Assembly: GCF_001984215.1 (NCBI RefSeq)
Contig: NZ_CP019420.1
Coordinates: 558,001-622,000 of the forward strand
Length of the DNA stretch: 64,000 nucleotides
Direction of reading: 5' to 3'
DNA from: Mycobacterium sp. MS1601
GTDB taxonomy: Bacteria; Actinomycetota; Actinomycetes; Mycobacteriales; Mycobacteriaceae
Shown: positions 45,090-53,691 of the stretch, in pieces
Numbering within the stretch: the first letter of the stretch is position 1
Layout: every line of letters starts with the position of its first letter
Program-made: the position numbers and the translations under genes
The notes under the pieces: generated by a model
The model's database searches: none
Told to the model about the DNA's origin: nothing
What the model saw: only the letters and a program-made list of their open reading frames with translations

Positions 45090-46822
45090 GTCAAAGGCAC
45101 CGGTTCGAGGATCTCGGCGCGGGCCTCGGGTGCGGCGGCGCGCAGCGCGTCTGCGGAGGCGTCGTCGGGCTGGGTCTGCGACAGCACCTCGGCTTCGACG
45201 CGGGCGACATAAGTGGCAACCTCGCGGTCGACGTCCTCGGCGCTCCAGCCCAGGATGGGCGCCACCAACTCGGCCACTTCGCGGGCACAGTCCACACCGC
45301 GATGCGGGTACTCGATCGAGATCCGCATGCGACGCGCCAGGATGTCCTCGAGGTGCAGCGCGCCCTCGGCCGCGGCCGCGTAGGCCGCCTCCACCTTGAG
45401 ATAAACCGGCGCTTCGGTGATCGGCTCCAGCAGCTCGGGCCGGTCGGTCGCAAGTGCCAGCACCTCGTCGATCAGCGAGCCGTAGCGGTCCAGAAGATGT
45501 CGCACCCGATAGGGATGCAACCCGAAACGAGCACCCACGTGTTCGGTCTGGTTGACCAGCGCGAAGTAGCCGTCGGCGCCTACCAGCGGCACCTTCTCGG
45601 TGATCGACGGCGCCACCCGCGCCGGAATGAACTGTGCCGCGGCATCGATCGCATCGGCTGCCATCACCCGGTACGTGGTGTACTTGCCGCCCGCGATGGC
45701 CACCAGGCCGGGCGCGGGTGAGGCCACCGCATGCTCGCGGGACAGCTTCGAGGTCTCTTCGCTCTCGCCTGCCAGCAGCGGCCGCAGCCCCGCGTACACG
45801 CCGTCGATGTCGTCATGGCTCAACGGGGTGGCCAGCACGGTGTTGACGTGGCTCAGGATGTAGTCGATGTCTGCCTTGGTGGCCGCCGGATGCGCGAGGT
45901 CCAGGTTCCAGTCCGTGTCCGTGGTGCCGATGATCCAGTGCGTGCCCCACGGGATGACGAACAACACCGACTTCTCGGTGCGCAGGATGATCGCCACCTC
46001 GCTGACGATCCGGTCACGCGGGACCACGATGTGCACGCCCTTGGAGGCGCGCACCCGAAACCGGCCACGCTGCTTCGACAGCGCCTGGATCTCGTCGGTC
46101 CACACACCGGTGGCGTTGACCACGACGTGCCCGCGTACTTCGGTGACCGCCCCGTCCTCGGAGTCACGGATCCGCACCCCGATCACCCGGTCGCCCTCCC
46201 GCAGCAGTGACACCACCTGCGTCGACGTGCGGACCACGGCACCGTAGTGCGCGGCGGTCCGCGCCACCGTCATGGTGTGGCGGGCGTCGTCGACCACGGT
46301 GTCGTAGTAGCGGATCCCCCCGATCAGAGAACTCCGCTTGAGCCCGGGTGCCAGTCGCAGCGCACCCGATTTGGTCAGGTGTTTCTGCGCGGGCACCGAC
46401 TTGGCGCCGCCCAACTGGTCGTAGAGAAAAATCCCGGCCGCCACATACGGGCGCTCCCACACCCTGTTGGTCAGCGGGAACAGAAACGGCAGCGGTTTGA
46501 CCAGGTGCGGGGCCAGCGTCGTCAGCGACAGCTCACGCTCGTGCAGGGCTTCGCGGACCAGGCCGAACTCCAGCTGCTCGAGGTAGCGCAGCCCGCCGTG
46601 AAACATCTTAGAAGACCGACTCGAGGTGCCGGAGGCGAAGTCACGCGCCTCGACCAGGGCAACTTTGAGGCCACGGGTGGCCGCGTCCAGGGCCGCCCCG
46701 GCTCCCACCACGCCGCCGCCGATCACCACCACATCGAATTGTTCGTTGCCCAGGCGCTCCCATGCTCGTTGGCGTTCTGCAGGACCCATCAACGACCCGG
46801 TGCCGAGTTCGACGTCCGTCAC
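45086..46822 (-). CDS. glpD: Glycerol-3-phosphate dehydrogenase (FAD, quinone-linked)
   Basis: This 578-residue GlpD2-type enzyme oxidises sn-glycerol 3-phosphate to dihydroxyacetone phosphate and passes electrons to quinone at the membrane. It has the FAD loop VVVIGGGVVGAGAALDAATRG, the flavin/substrate signature SGTSSRSSKMFHGGLRYLE, IGTTDTDWNLDL and AIAGGKYTTYRVMA. Start GTG 46822 is favoured because GAGGAG precedes it; GTG 46828 overlaps that site. It completes the glycerol kinase route begun by glpK at 12.8 kb. It lies between lpdA and the pseudouridine synthase, as in M. tuberculosis. Confidence 0.95.
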   Translation of the reverse strand: MTDVELGTGSLMGPAERQRAWERLGNEQFDVVVIGGGVVGAGAALDAATRGLKVALVEARDFASGTSSRSSKMFHGGLRYLEQLEFGLVREALHERELSLTTLAPHLVKPLPFLFPLTNRVWERPYVAAGIFLYDQLGGAKSVPAQKHLTKSGALRLAPGLKRSSLIGGIRYYDTVVDDARHTMTVARTAAHYGAVVRTSTQVVSLLREGDRVIGVRIRDSEDGAVTEVRGHVVVNATGVWTDEIQALSKQRGRFRVRASKGVHIVVPRDRIVSEVAIILRTEKSVLFVIPWGTHWIIGTTDTDWNLDLAHPAATKADIDYILSHVNTVLATPLSHDDIDGVYAGLRPLLAGESEETSKLSREHAVASPAPGLVAIAGGKYTTYRVMAADAIDAAAQFIPARVAPSITEKVPLVGADGYFALVNQTEHVGARFGLHPYRVRHLLDRYGSLIDEVLALATDRPELLEPITEAPVYLKVEAAYAAAAEGALHLEDILARRMRISIEYPHRGVDCAREVAELVAPILGWSAEDVDREVATYVARVEAEVLSQTQPDDASADALRAAAPEARAEILEPVPLT

Positions 46823-46867
46823 GCGCACTCCTCGTTACTCGTCGCAACGTTGTCCAGGCTACGTCGG

Positions 46868-48280
46868 CTAATCCAGGTCGTCGTGCGCCATGAGCCGTCG
46901 CGCCGCTTCCACGATGGACCCTGACAGTGATGGATACACCGACAGCGTCTGCGCCAGGTCGGTCACCGAGATGCGGTTCTGCACGGCCAGAGCGATCGGC
47001 AGGATCAGCTCCGAGGCGATGGGGGCCACCACCACACCACCGATCACCACGCCCGTAGCCGGCCTGCAGAAGATCTTCACGAAGCCGTGTCGCAGCAGGC
47101 TCATCTTGGCGCGAGCGTTGGTGTTCAGCGGCAGCATGATCGTGCGCGCCGGAACGCTGCCGTCGTCGATCGCGGTCTGCGGGATGCCGACGGCGGCGAT
47201 CTCGGGCCTGGTGAACGTGGCCGACGCCACCGTACGCAACCGGATCGGAGACACCCCCTCACCGAGCGCGTGATACATCGCGATGCGGCCCTGCATGGCC
47301 GCGACCGACGCCAACGGAAGCAGTCCCGTGCAGTCGCCTGCGGCGTAGATGCCCGAGGCCGGAGTGCGCGACACCCGGTCCACCGGGATGTAGCCACCGG
47401 GTTTGAGCTCGACGCCGACGCGCTCGAGACCCAGACCCTTGGTGTTGGGGATCGAGCCCACGGTCATCAGGGCGTGGCTGCCCTCGACGACACGGCCGTC
47501 GGCCATCTTCACGGTGACGCCGCGCTCCGTGCGTGTCACCGAGTCGGCGCGAGCATTCTTGACCAACGTCACACCACGCTCGTCGAAGACGTCCTCCAGC
47601 GCCGCCGCGGCGTCGCTGTCCTCGTGCGGCAGGATCTGGTCGCGGCTGGCGACCACGGTGACGTCGACCCCGAGTTCGGTGTAGGCGTTGCAGAACTCTG
47701 CGCCGGTGACGCCCGAGCCGACGATGATCAGATGCTCGGGCAGCTCCTCGAGGTCATAGAGCTGACGCCAGGTCAGGATGCGTTCGCCGTCGGGCACAGC
47801 GTTGGGCAGCACCCGCGGGCTGGCGCCGGTGGCGATCAGCACGATGTCGGCTTTGAGCACCCCGGTCTTGCCATCTGCGGTGGTGACCTTGATGCGGTGG
47901 TGCGCCATGCCGGAGACGTCGTCGACCAGCTCGCCACGGCCACCGATGATGGTGACGCCCAGATTCAGCAGCTGGCTGCCGATATCGGCGGACTGGGAGC
48001 GGGCCAGCGTCTTGACCCGATTGTTGATCTGGGTGAGCTCGATCTTGGCGGCGTCGATGCCGATGTCGTAACCAAGACCCTCGGCGCGGCGCAACTCGGT
48101 GCGCACGCCGGTGGAGGCGATGAAGGTCTTCGACGGCACGCAGTCGAACAGCACACATGCGCCGCCGAGTCCATCGGAGTCGACGACGGTGACCTGTACT
48201 TCTGGGCCTCGGGCTGCGGCCACCAGGGCTGCTTCATATCCGGCGGGGCCGCCGCCGATGATCACGATGCGCGTTGGCAC
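46868..48280 (-). CDS. lpdA: NAD(P)H quinone reductase / LpdA flavoprotein
   Basis: The 470-residue pyridine-nucleotide disulphide oxidoreductase family member starts RIVIIGGGPAGYEAALVAA and has the redox C-x4-C in GGACVLFDCVPSKTF, the NAD loop IVGSGVTGAEFCNA and AAGDCTGLLPLAS. The C-terminal region reads LAQTLSVYPSLSGS where true lipoamide dehydrogenases have a His-Pro-x4-Glu pair, so it is unlikely to act on lipoamide. It matches Rv3303c, studied as a quinone reductase. GTG 48280 is the start. It lies upstream of glpD on the same strand. Confidence 0.92.
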   Translation of the reverse strand: MPTRIVIIGGGPAGYEAALVAAARGPEVQVTVVDSDGLGGACVLFDCVPSKTFIASTGVRTELRRAEGLGYDIGIDAAKIELTQINNRVKTLARSQSADIGSQLLNLGVTIIGGRGELVDDVSGMAHHRIKVTTADGKTGVLKADIVLIATGASPRVLPNAVPDGERILTWRQLYDLEELPEHLIIVGSGVTGAEFCNAYTELGVDVTVVASRDQILPHEDSDAAAALEDVFDERGVTLVKNARADSVTRTERGVTVKMADGRVVEGSHALMTVGSIPNTKGLGLERVGVELKPGGYIPVDRVSRTPASGIYAAGDCTGLLPLASVAAMQGRIAMYHALGEGVSPIRLRTVASATFTRPEIAAVGIPQTAIDDGSVPARTIMLPLNTNARAKMSLLRHGFVKIFCRPATGVVIGGVVVAPIASELILPIALAVQNRISVTDLAQTLSVYPSLSGSIVEAARRLMAHDDLD

Positions 48281-48364
48281 TGTTCAAACCTAGGCCATCG
48301 GCGCGTACGGCGAAGAACAGGCGCAGGTATGGGCCGGCCCCTGCTTGTTGACTAAGCTCATCGG

Positions 48365-48844
48365 GTGCCGATCTACGCCGCCTACGGGTCGAACATGCAT
48401 CCCGAGCAGATGCAGGAGCGCGCGCCACATTCACCGATGGCAGGCACCGGGTGGTTGCACGGCTGGCGGCTGACCTTCGGCGGTGAGGACATCGGCTGGG
48501 AAGGTGCACTGGCCACCCTCGTGGAGGACCCGCTGTCGAAGGTCTTCGTGGTGCTCTACGACATGACGCCGGACGACGAGATCAACCTGGATCGCTGGGA
48601 GGGTTCCGACTTCGGTGTGCACAAGAAGATCCGCTGCCGGGTGCACCGCGAAACCTCGGACACCACAACCGATCCCGTACTGGCATGGCTGTACGTCCTG
48701 GACGCCTGGGAGGGCGGGATGCCGTCCGCGCGGTACCTGGGTGTGATGGCCGACGCCGCGGAGATCGCCGGCGCACCGGCGGACTACGTCCATGATCTGC
48801 GCACCCGTCCGGCCCGCAACATCGGGCCGGGCACCAGCACCTGA
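48365..48844 (+). CDS. Gamma-glutamylcyclotransferase-like protein (Rv3304-like)
   Basis: This 159-residue protein has the GGCT fold signatures: N-terminal YAAYGSNMHPEQM, an LHGWRLTFGG strand, VFVVLYDMTPDDEINLDRWEG, with the catalytic-glutamate region DRWEG, and AWLYVLDAWEGGMPSARYL. It could release 5-oxoproline from gamma-glutamyl amines or act as a maturation enzyme; the substrate is unknown. GTG 48365 lies 84 bases from the divergent lpdA start. It corresponds to Rv3304 in position. Confidence 0.85.
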   Translation: MPIYAAYGSNMHPEQMQERAPHSPMAGTGWLHGWRLTFGGEDIGWEGALATLVEDPLSKVFVVLYDMTPDDEINLDRWEGSDFGVHKKIRCRVHRETSDTTTDPVLAWLYVLDAWEGGMPSARYLGVMADAAEIAGAPADYVHDLRTRPARNIGPGTST

Positions 48845-48865
48845 ACCGCCCGTCCGGCGGCCGAG

Positions 48866-50035
48866 CTAGAACGCGGCGCTCTGCTCCACCAGGTTCACCA
48901 TCACCCGCACGCCGACTCCCAACGCACGCTCGTCGAGGTCGAATGTGGGCTGGTGCAGATCCAGCTGTGGTCCCACCCCGCTCCACACCCCCAGCCGTGC
49001 CATGGCGCCGGGTACCTCTTCGAGGTACCAGGAGAAATCCTCACCGCCGCCGGACTGATGGGTGTCGGCCAGTACGTCCGGGCCGATGGCCTCGATGGCG
49101 TGTGTCATGATCCGGGTGGAGATCTCTTCGTTGACCACCGGCGGCACACCCCGGTTGTACTTCAGCGAATGCGCGATGCCCAGCGGTGCCATCAGAGACG
49201 AAACCGCTTCGCTGACAAGGCCTTCCAGCTCCAGCCAGGTTTCTCGGCTGGCGGTGCGCACCGTACCGGCCAGCGTGCCCAACTGCGGAATGGCATTCGC
49301 GGCCACACCGGCGTTGACGGCGCCCCACACCATCACCGTGCTGTGCCGGGGGTCGACCCGCCGCGACAGGATGCCGGGCACACCGGTGATCAGTGTCCCG
49401 AGGCCGTAGACCAGATCACTGGTCAGGTGCGGGCGCGACGTGTGCCCGCCCGGCGAATGCAAGGTGATCTCCAGCGAATCAGCCGCCGACGTGATGGGCC
49501 CGGGGATGGTGGCTACCCGCCCGACCGCCAACCGGGGGTCGCAGTGCAGGGCGAAGATGCGCGACACTCCTGTCAACACACCTGCATTGATGGCGTCGAT
49601 GGCGCCGCCGGGCATCAGTTCCTCGGCCGCCTGGAACACCAGCCGCACCGACACCGGCAGGTCCGGCACCGAGTTCAGCGCCAGCGCCGTACCCAGCAGG
49701 ACCGCGGTGTGGGCGTCGTGCCCGCAGGCGTGTGCCACCCCAGGCACCTCGGAGGAAAAGGAGAGGTTGGTGCGCTCGGCCATCGGCAGTGCGTCCATAT
49801 CGGCGCGCAGCGCGATCCGCGGCCGGTGTTCAGGTCCGATATCGCAGGTCAGACCCGTACCGCCGGGCAGCACTTTGGGATTGAGTCCGGCGTCGGCAAG
49901 CCGTTCGGCGACAAACTGGGTGGTGGCGAACTCCTGTCGACCCAGTTCGGGGTGACGGTGGATGTGTCTGCGCCAGCTCACCAGGTCGTCGTAGTTGGAC
50001 GCCAGCCAGGACTCGGTGAAATCGGTGATCGTCAT
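48866..50035 (-). CDS. amiA1: M20 metallopeptidase/amidohydrolase (AmiA1-like)
   Basis: The 389-residue amidohydrolase of the IAA-amino-acid hydrolase/hippuricase type shows RRHIHRHPELGRQEF, RADMDALPMAE, the metal motif VAHACGHDAHTAVLLG, FQAAEELMPGGA and GGGEDFSWYLEEVPGA. It likely hydrolyses N-acyl amino acids or related amides. ATG 50035 overlaps the stop of the paralogous gene upstream (ATGA). Position matches Rv3305c. Confidence 0.92.
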   Translation of the reverse strand: MTITDFTESWLASNYDDLVSWRRHIHRHPELGRQEFATTQFVAERLADAGLNPKVLPGGTGLTCDIGPEHRPRIALRADMDALPMAERTNLSFSSEVPGVAHACGHDAHTAVLLGTALALNSVPDLPVSVRLVFQAAEELMPGGAIDAINAGVLTGVSRIFALHCDPRLAVGRVATIPGPITSAADSLEITLHSPGGHTSRPHLTSDLVYGLGTLITGVPGILSRRVDPRHSTVMVWGAVNAGVAANAIPQLGTLAGTVRTASRETWLELEGLVSEAVSSLMAPLGIAHSLKYNRGVPPVVNEEISTRIMTHAIEAIGPDVLADTHQSGGGEDFSWYLEEVPGAMARLGVWSGVGPQLDLHQPTFDLDERALGVGVRVMVNLVEQSAAF

Positions 50036-51210
50036 GCGCGTTGCTCCTGCAATTCCAACACCCGGTCCCGCTCGGTCGGCGACTCCGCCAGCGCGACGAC
50101 AGTCCTGGCCAGCATGATGGCGCCCTCGACCACCGCGGTGTCACCGCTGGGGCTGGCCGCGGCTGCCGCGAACCCCGGCTGGTGCACGTTCGCCCCGCCG
50201 GCGTCGACGCCGACCACCGGGTGGATACCGGGCATCACCTTGGTGACATTGCCCATGTCGGTGCTGCCCAGCGGCAGCGAGGCCTCCATCTCCGCGGGCA
50301 GAGGGGTCCGGCCCATCCGCAACAATTCCGCCCGGAACGTCTCGGCCAGGAAGCTGTCGGGCGTCAGCTCCTGATACATCGGGGAGGCTTCGTCCACGTC
50401 GTACTCGCATCCGGTCGCGACGGCACCGGCCTGGAAGCAGCCGGCCATCCGTTCTTCGAGGTTCTGCAGCGCCGAGGTCTCGACGGCGCGCATGGTGTAG
50501 CGCAGCTGTGCCCGTGCCGGAATCACGTTGGGGACCAGGCCGGCTTCGGTGACGATGCCGTGCATCATCTGTCCCGGCAGCAGCTGCTGGCGCAGCAGGC
50601 CGATGGCCACCTGGGTCACGGTCACCGCGTCGGCGGCGTTGACCCCCAAGTAGGGCGCCACCGCGGCATGAGATTCACGGCCGCGGTAGGTCACCCACAC
50701 CTCCGACAATGCCAACGAGCGGGCAGCGGCGATGTCGATGGGACCGGGGTGCAGCATCACGGTGGCGGTGATGTCGTCGAAGACCCCACGAGAGAGCATC
50801 AGCACTTTGCCGCCGCCGGCTTCCTCGGCGGGGGTGCCCACCAGGACCACCGTCAGGCCAAGGTCGTCGGCGACATCGGCCAGCGCCAGCGCGGTGCCCA
50901 CCGCCGAGGCGGCGATGATGTTGTGCCCGCAGGCGTGCCCGATCTCCGGCAGTGCGTCGTATTCGGCACACACCCCGATGACCAGCGGCCCGCTGCCGAA
51001 GGACGCGCGGAACGCGGTGTCGATGCCGCCGACCTTCTCGGTGATCGCGAATCCCCGCTCGGCGACCAAGGATTGGACCTTGGCACAGCTACGGTACTCC
51101 TCGAAGGCCAGTTCTGGCTCGGCGTGGATGGCATGCGACAACGCCACCAGGTCGTCGCGGCGGCGACGGATGACGTCCTCGACGGTCGAGGACGCGGGGA
51201 CATCGGGCAT
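50032..51210 (-). CDS. amiB1: M20 amidohydrolase (AmiB1-like)
   Basis: This 392-residue paralogue of the downstream gene resembles aminobenzoyl-glutamate hydrolase-type M20 enzymes: [52 protein letters not shown], and [19 protein letters not shown]. The metal ligands appear complete. ATG 51210 is chosen since product [12 protein letters not shown] is typical and the upstream extension overlaps the divergent deoD leader. Position matches Rv3306c. Confidence 0.92.
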   Translation of the reverse strand: MPDVPASSTVEDVIRRRRDDLVALSHAIHAEPELAFEEYRSCAKVQSLVAERGFAITEKVGGIDTAFRASFGSGPLVIGVCAEYDALPEIGHACGHNIIAASAVGTALALADVADDLGLTVVLVGTPAEEAGGGKVLMLSRGVFDDITATVMLHPGPIDIAAARSLALSEVWVTYRGRESHAAVAPYLGVNAADAVTVTQVAIGLLRQQLLPGQMMHGIVTEAGLVPNVIPARAQLRYTMRAVETSALQNLEERMAGCFQAGAVATGCEYDVDEASPMYQELTPDSFLAETFRAELLRMGRTPLPAEMEASLPLGSTDMGNVTKVMPGIHPVVGVDAGGANVHQPGFAAAAASPSGDTAVVEGAIMLARTVVALAESPTERDRVLELQEQRA

Positions 51211-51278
51211 CCCAGCAGTATCCCACTGGCATGGGTGTGACCTGTCCCGGCCACCGAGGGCCGTTACGCTCACCGTTC

Positions 51279-52073
51279 GTGAACTCCCCCGCCGAAGCAG
51301 CCTTGACCGCAGCAACCGCCATCGTCGAGCGCACCGGCGTCGAACGCCACGATGTGGCCGTGGTGCTGGGGTCCGGGTGGGCGCCCGCGGTCGAGGTGCT
51401 GGGCGAGCCGACCGCGGTGATCCCCATGTCCGAGCTGCCCGGCTTCACGACACCGACGGCGGCCGGGCACGGCGGGCGGGTGCTGTCGATCCCGCTGGGA
51501 CACCACCGCGTGCTGGCTCTGGTGGGCCGGATCCACGCCTACGAGGGCCACGACCTGGCCGACGTGGTGCATCCCGTGCGGGCGGCGTGCGCGGCCGGCG
51601 CGCAGACCGTGGTGCTGACCAACGCCGCAGGCGGACTGCGCAGCGATTTCAGTGTGGGCCAGCCCGTGCTGATCAGCGATCATCTCAACCTGACGGCACG
51701 CTCACCTCTGGTCGGCGCGGAGTTCGTGGACCTGGTGGACGCGTACTCCCCGGTGCTGCGCGAATTGGCCCGCGAGATCGATCCGACGTTGGCCGAGGGC
51801 GTGTACGCCGGGCTGCCCGGCCCGCACTACGAGACACCCGCGGAGATCCGGATGCTGCGCACCCTGGGTGCCGATCTGGTGGGGATGTCGACGGTGCACG
51901 AGACCATTGCCGCTCGAGCGGCGGGCGCACGGGTGCTGGGCATTTCGCTGGTGACCAACCTGGCCGCCGGGATGACCGGCGAGCCGCTGAGCCACGCCGA
52001 GGTGCTGGACGCCGGCCGTCAGTCCGCGACCGCGATGGGCTCTCTCTTGTCCTCGGTGATCTCTCGTCTCTGA
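51279..52073 (+). CDS. deoD: Purine nucleoside phosphorylase
   Basis: This 264-residue trimeric-type PNP phosphorolyses inosine and guanosine. Motifs are [72 protein letters not shown] and [13 protein letters not shown] 51279 matches the usual N-terminus ([19 protein letters not shown]). Its 3' end overlaps by 55 bases the converging AbrB-type transporter gene. In M. tuberculosis pmmB follows at once; here a marR/transporter pair intervenes. Confidence 0.95.
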   Translation: MNSPAEAALTAATAIVERTGVERHDVAVVLGSGWAPAVEVLGEPTAVIPMSELPGFTTPTAAGHGGRVLSIPLGHHRVLALVGRIHAYEGHDLADVVHPVRAACAAGAQTVVLTNAAGGLRSDFSVGQPVLISDHLNLTARSPLVGAEFVDLVDAYSPVLRELAREIDPTLAEGVYAGLPGPHYETPAEIRMLRTLGADLVGMSTVHETIAARAAGARVLGISLVTNLAAGMTGEPLSHAEVLDAGRQSATAMGSLLSSVISRL

Positions 52074-53132
52074 GCGCCGAACCGCGCGGTCAGTTTGACC
52101 AGCCCGCGGGCCATCCACGGCGCGGCGAAGAGCATCACCAGGATGCGCAGCACCTGGGCGGCGACGATGAAGGTGACATCGGAGCCGGTCTCCACGGCCG
52201 TGGCCAGCACCGCGTACACACCGCCCGGGCTGGTGGCCAGGTATCCCTCCAGCGGTGTCACGCCGCTGACGTGGGACAGCAGCAGGCCCAGGCCCGCGGT
52301 GGCGACGGTCAGCGCCGCGATCAGCCCCAGCGCCAGCGGCATCGCCCGGCCCACCGCTTTGAGCGACTCGCGGGTGAAGGCGACGCCCGCCTGCCAGCCG
52401 ATCAGGACGTAGCCGATCTGCACCCAGCGCCGTGGGAACCGCCAGACCGAAGGAGTGCCCGGTCACCTCCAGCACCACGGTGATCGCCATCGGCCCCAGC
52501 AGTCCGGCGCCGGGGAGCCGCACCAGTTTGCCGAGCACCACCCCCACCACCGAGATCACCACGATCAACCCCACGCTGACATACCAAGGGGCCGAGGCAC
52601 TCTCGGTGACCTGGGTCGGGTGAGAACGATCGGGATGGAAGACGAACAGCACGATCACCGGCATCGAGGCAGTCACCAGGCCCACGCGCAGGTACTGGAC
52701 CACCGCCACCACCCGATCGTCGCCGCCGAGTTCGCGGGCGATGGCCACCAGCCCGGACGCTCCCCCCGCCACCAGAGCCAGCGCACCCGTCAGCGGTGTG
52801 ATGTCGCGGCGCAGCCCCATGAGCGCGCCGGCCAGGACGCTGATAGCCAGGGTGGCCACCACGACGGTGACCACGATGGGCCAGTGTGGCCCCAGCGCCG
52901 CGAGTGAATCGTCCTGCACCATGGTGCCGATGTAGACGCCGAGAACGGCTTGGGCCGCCTGGCCGGCGCGCCGGGGCACCCCTGCGGGCGCCAACGACAT
53001 CAGTGCCAGCGCTATACCCACCACCAGCGCGGCGAACAGTGCGGCCGAGGGCACCCCGAGCAGGGTCAGTCCGATGGTGGCAGCGACGGTGACCGCGGTC
53101 AGCAGTACCCAGCGTGCCACCGTCTTCACCAT
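52019..53132 (-). pseudogene. AbrB-family membrane transporter, interrupted by a one-base frameshift
   Basis: The gene would encode about 370 residues of the AbrB (AbrB_dup) family of membrane proteins, with some ten hydrophobic helices. Translation from ATG 53132 reads through HSFGLAVPTAL, then loses the frame at a GGG run (plus-strand CCC 52423-52425). One base fewer restores VQIGYVLIGWQAGVAFTRESL, which continues with TSPGGVYAVLATAVE to the stop at 52019. Both halves look otherwise intact, so this is either a recent mutation or a sequence error. The divergent MarR gene is probably its regulator. Confidence 0.8.
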
Positions 53133-53224
53133 CAGCCTCAGCCCTCCCTCGATCTCTATTGACAAGTATGCCCTTTGTTTTCACTCTGAATCAACCCAGT
53201 GTGTTCCACTTCTCGCCGGACTAA

Positions 53225-53244
53225 TACCAAGGTATAACTTGGTA
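53225..53244. promoter_or_regulatory. Candidate MarR operator
   Basis: A perfect seven-base inverted repeat TACCAAG-GTATAA-CTTGGTA ends exactly one base before the marR start codon at 53245. Its size and place fit a MarR dimer site controlling both divergent genes. No ribosome-binding site is visible for marR, so a leaderless transcript is likely. Confidence 0.65.
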
Positions 53245-53691
53245 ATGCACCGAGATCGAGCCTCAGCAACCGAACTGCGCGAATCCGTCATGGCCCTGGC
53301 CAGGCAGATGCGCCGTCACCGCATGGACAACGGGCTGACGCTGACTCAGATGCAGATCCTCGGCGATACCAGCCGGGCCGGCGTCACCACCCCCGCGGAG
53401 ATCGCCAGCCGCCTCCAGGTACGGGTGCAGTCCCTGACCGACAGCTTCAACGGACTCGATGCGCGCGCGCTGGTCTCCCGCAGACCCGATCCCGATGACC
53501 GCCGTCGCCAACTCATCGAGATCACCGCCGAAGGCGAACGCCTGCTCGCCGAGGACCGTGCCGAGCGCGACCAGTGGCTCGACGCCGTGATGCGCGACGC
53601 ACTCACCGACCTGGAGTACAACCTGTTGATGATCGTGGCGCCGGTGTTGCGCAAGCTCGCCGACGGGGAGGCGGCACAATCGGCGTTGTGA
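53245..53691 (+). CDS. MarR-family regulator
   Basis: The 148-residue protein has the winged helix-turn-helix of MarR: LTLTQMQILGDTSRAG, TPAEIASRLQVRVQSLTDSFN and the wing ALVSRRPDPDDRRRQLIEIT, flanked by dimerisation helices. It diverges from the AbrB-type transporter with a palindromic operator between. Its stop overlaps the pmmB start (GTGA), so pmmB is translationally coupled to it. Confidence 0.92.
   Translation: MHRDRASATELRESVMALARQMRRHRMDNGLTLTQMQILGDTSRAGVTTPAEIASRLQVRVQSLTDSFNGLDARALVSRRPDPDDRRRQLIEITAEGERLLAEDRAERDQWLDAVMRDALTDLEYNLLMIVAPVLRKLADGEAAQSAL

Noticed and set aside
46868..48280. Annotation as dihydrolipoamide dehydrogenase
   Set aside because: The C-terminal His/Glu catalytic pair is replaced (VYPSLSGS), so the NAD(P)H quinone-reductase assignment is preferred.
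48953..50374. 473-codon plus-strand frame opposite amiA1/amiB1
   Set aside because: It spans two opposite genes with good motifs and has no domain of its own.
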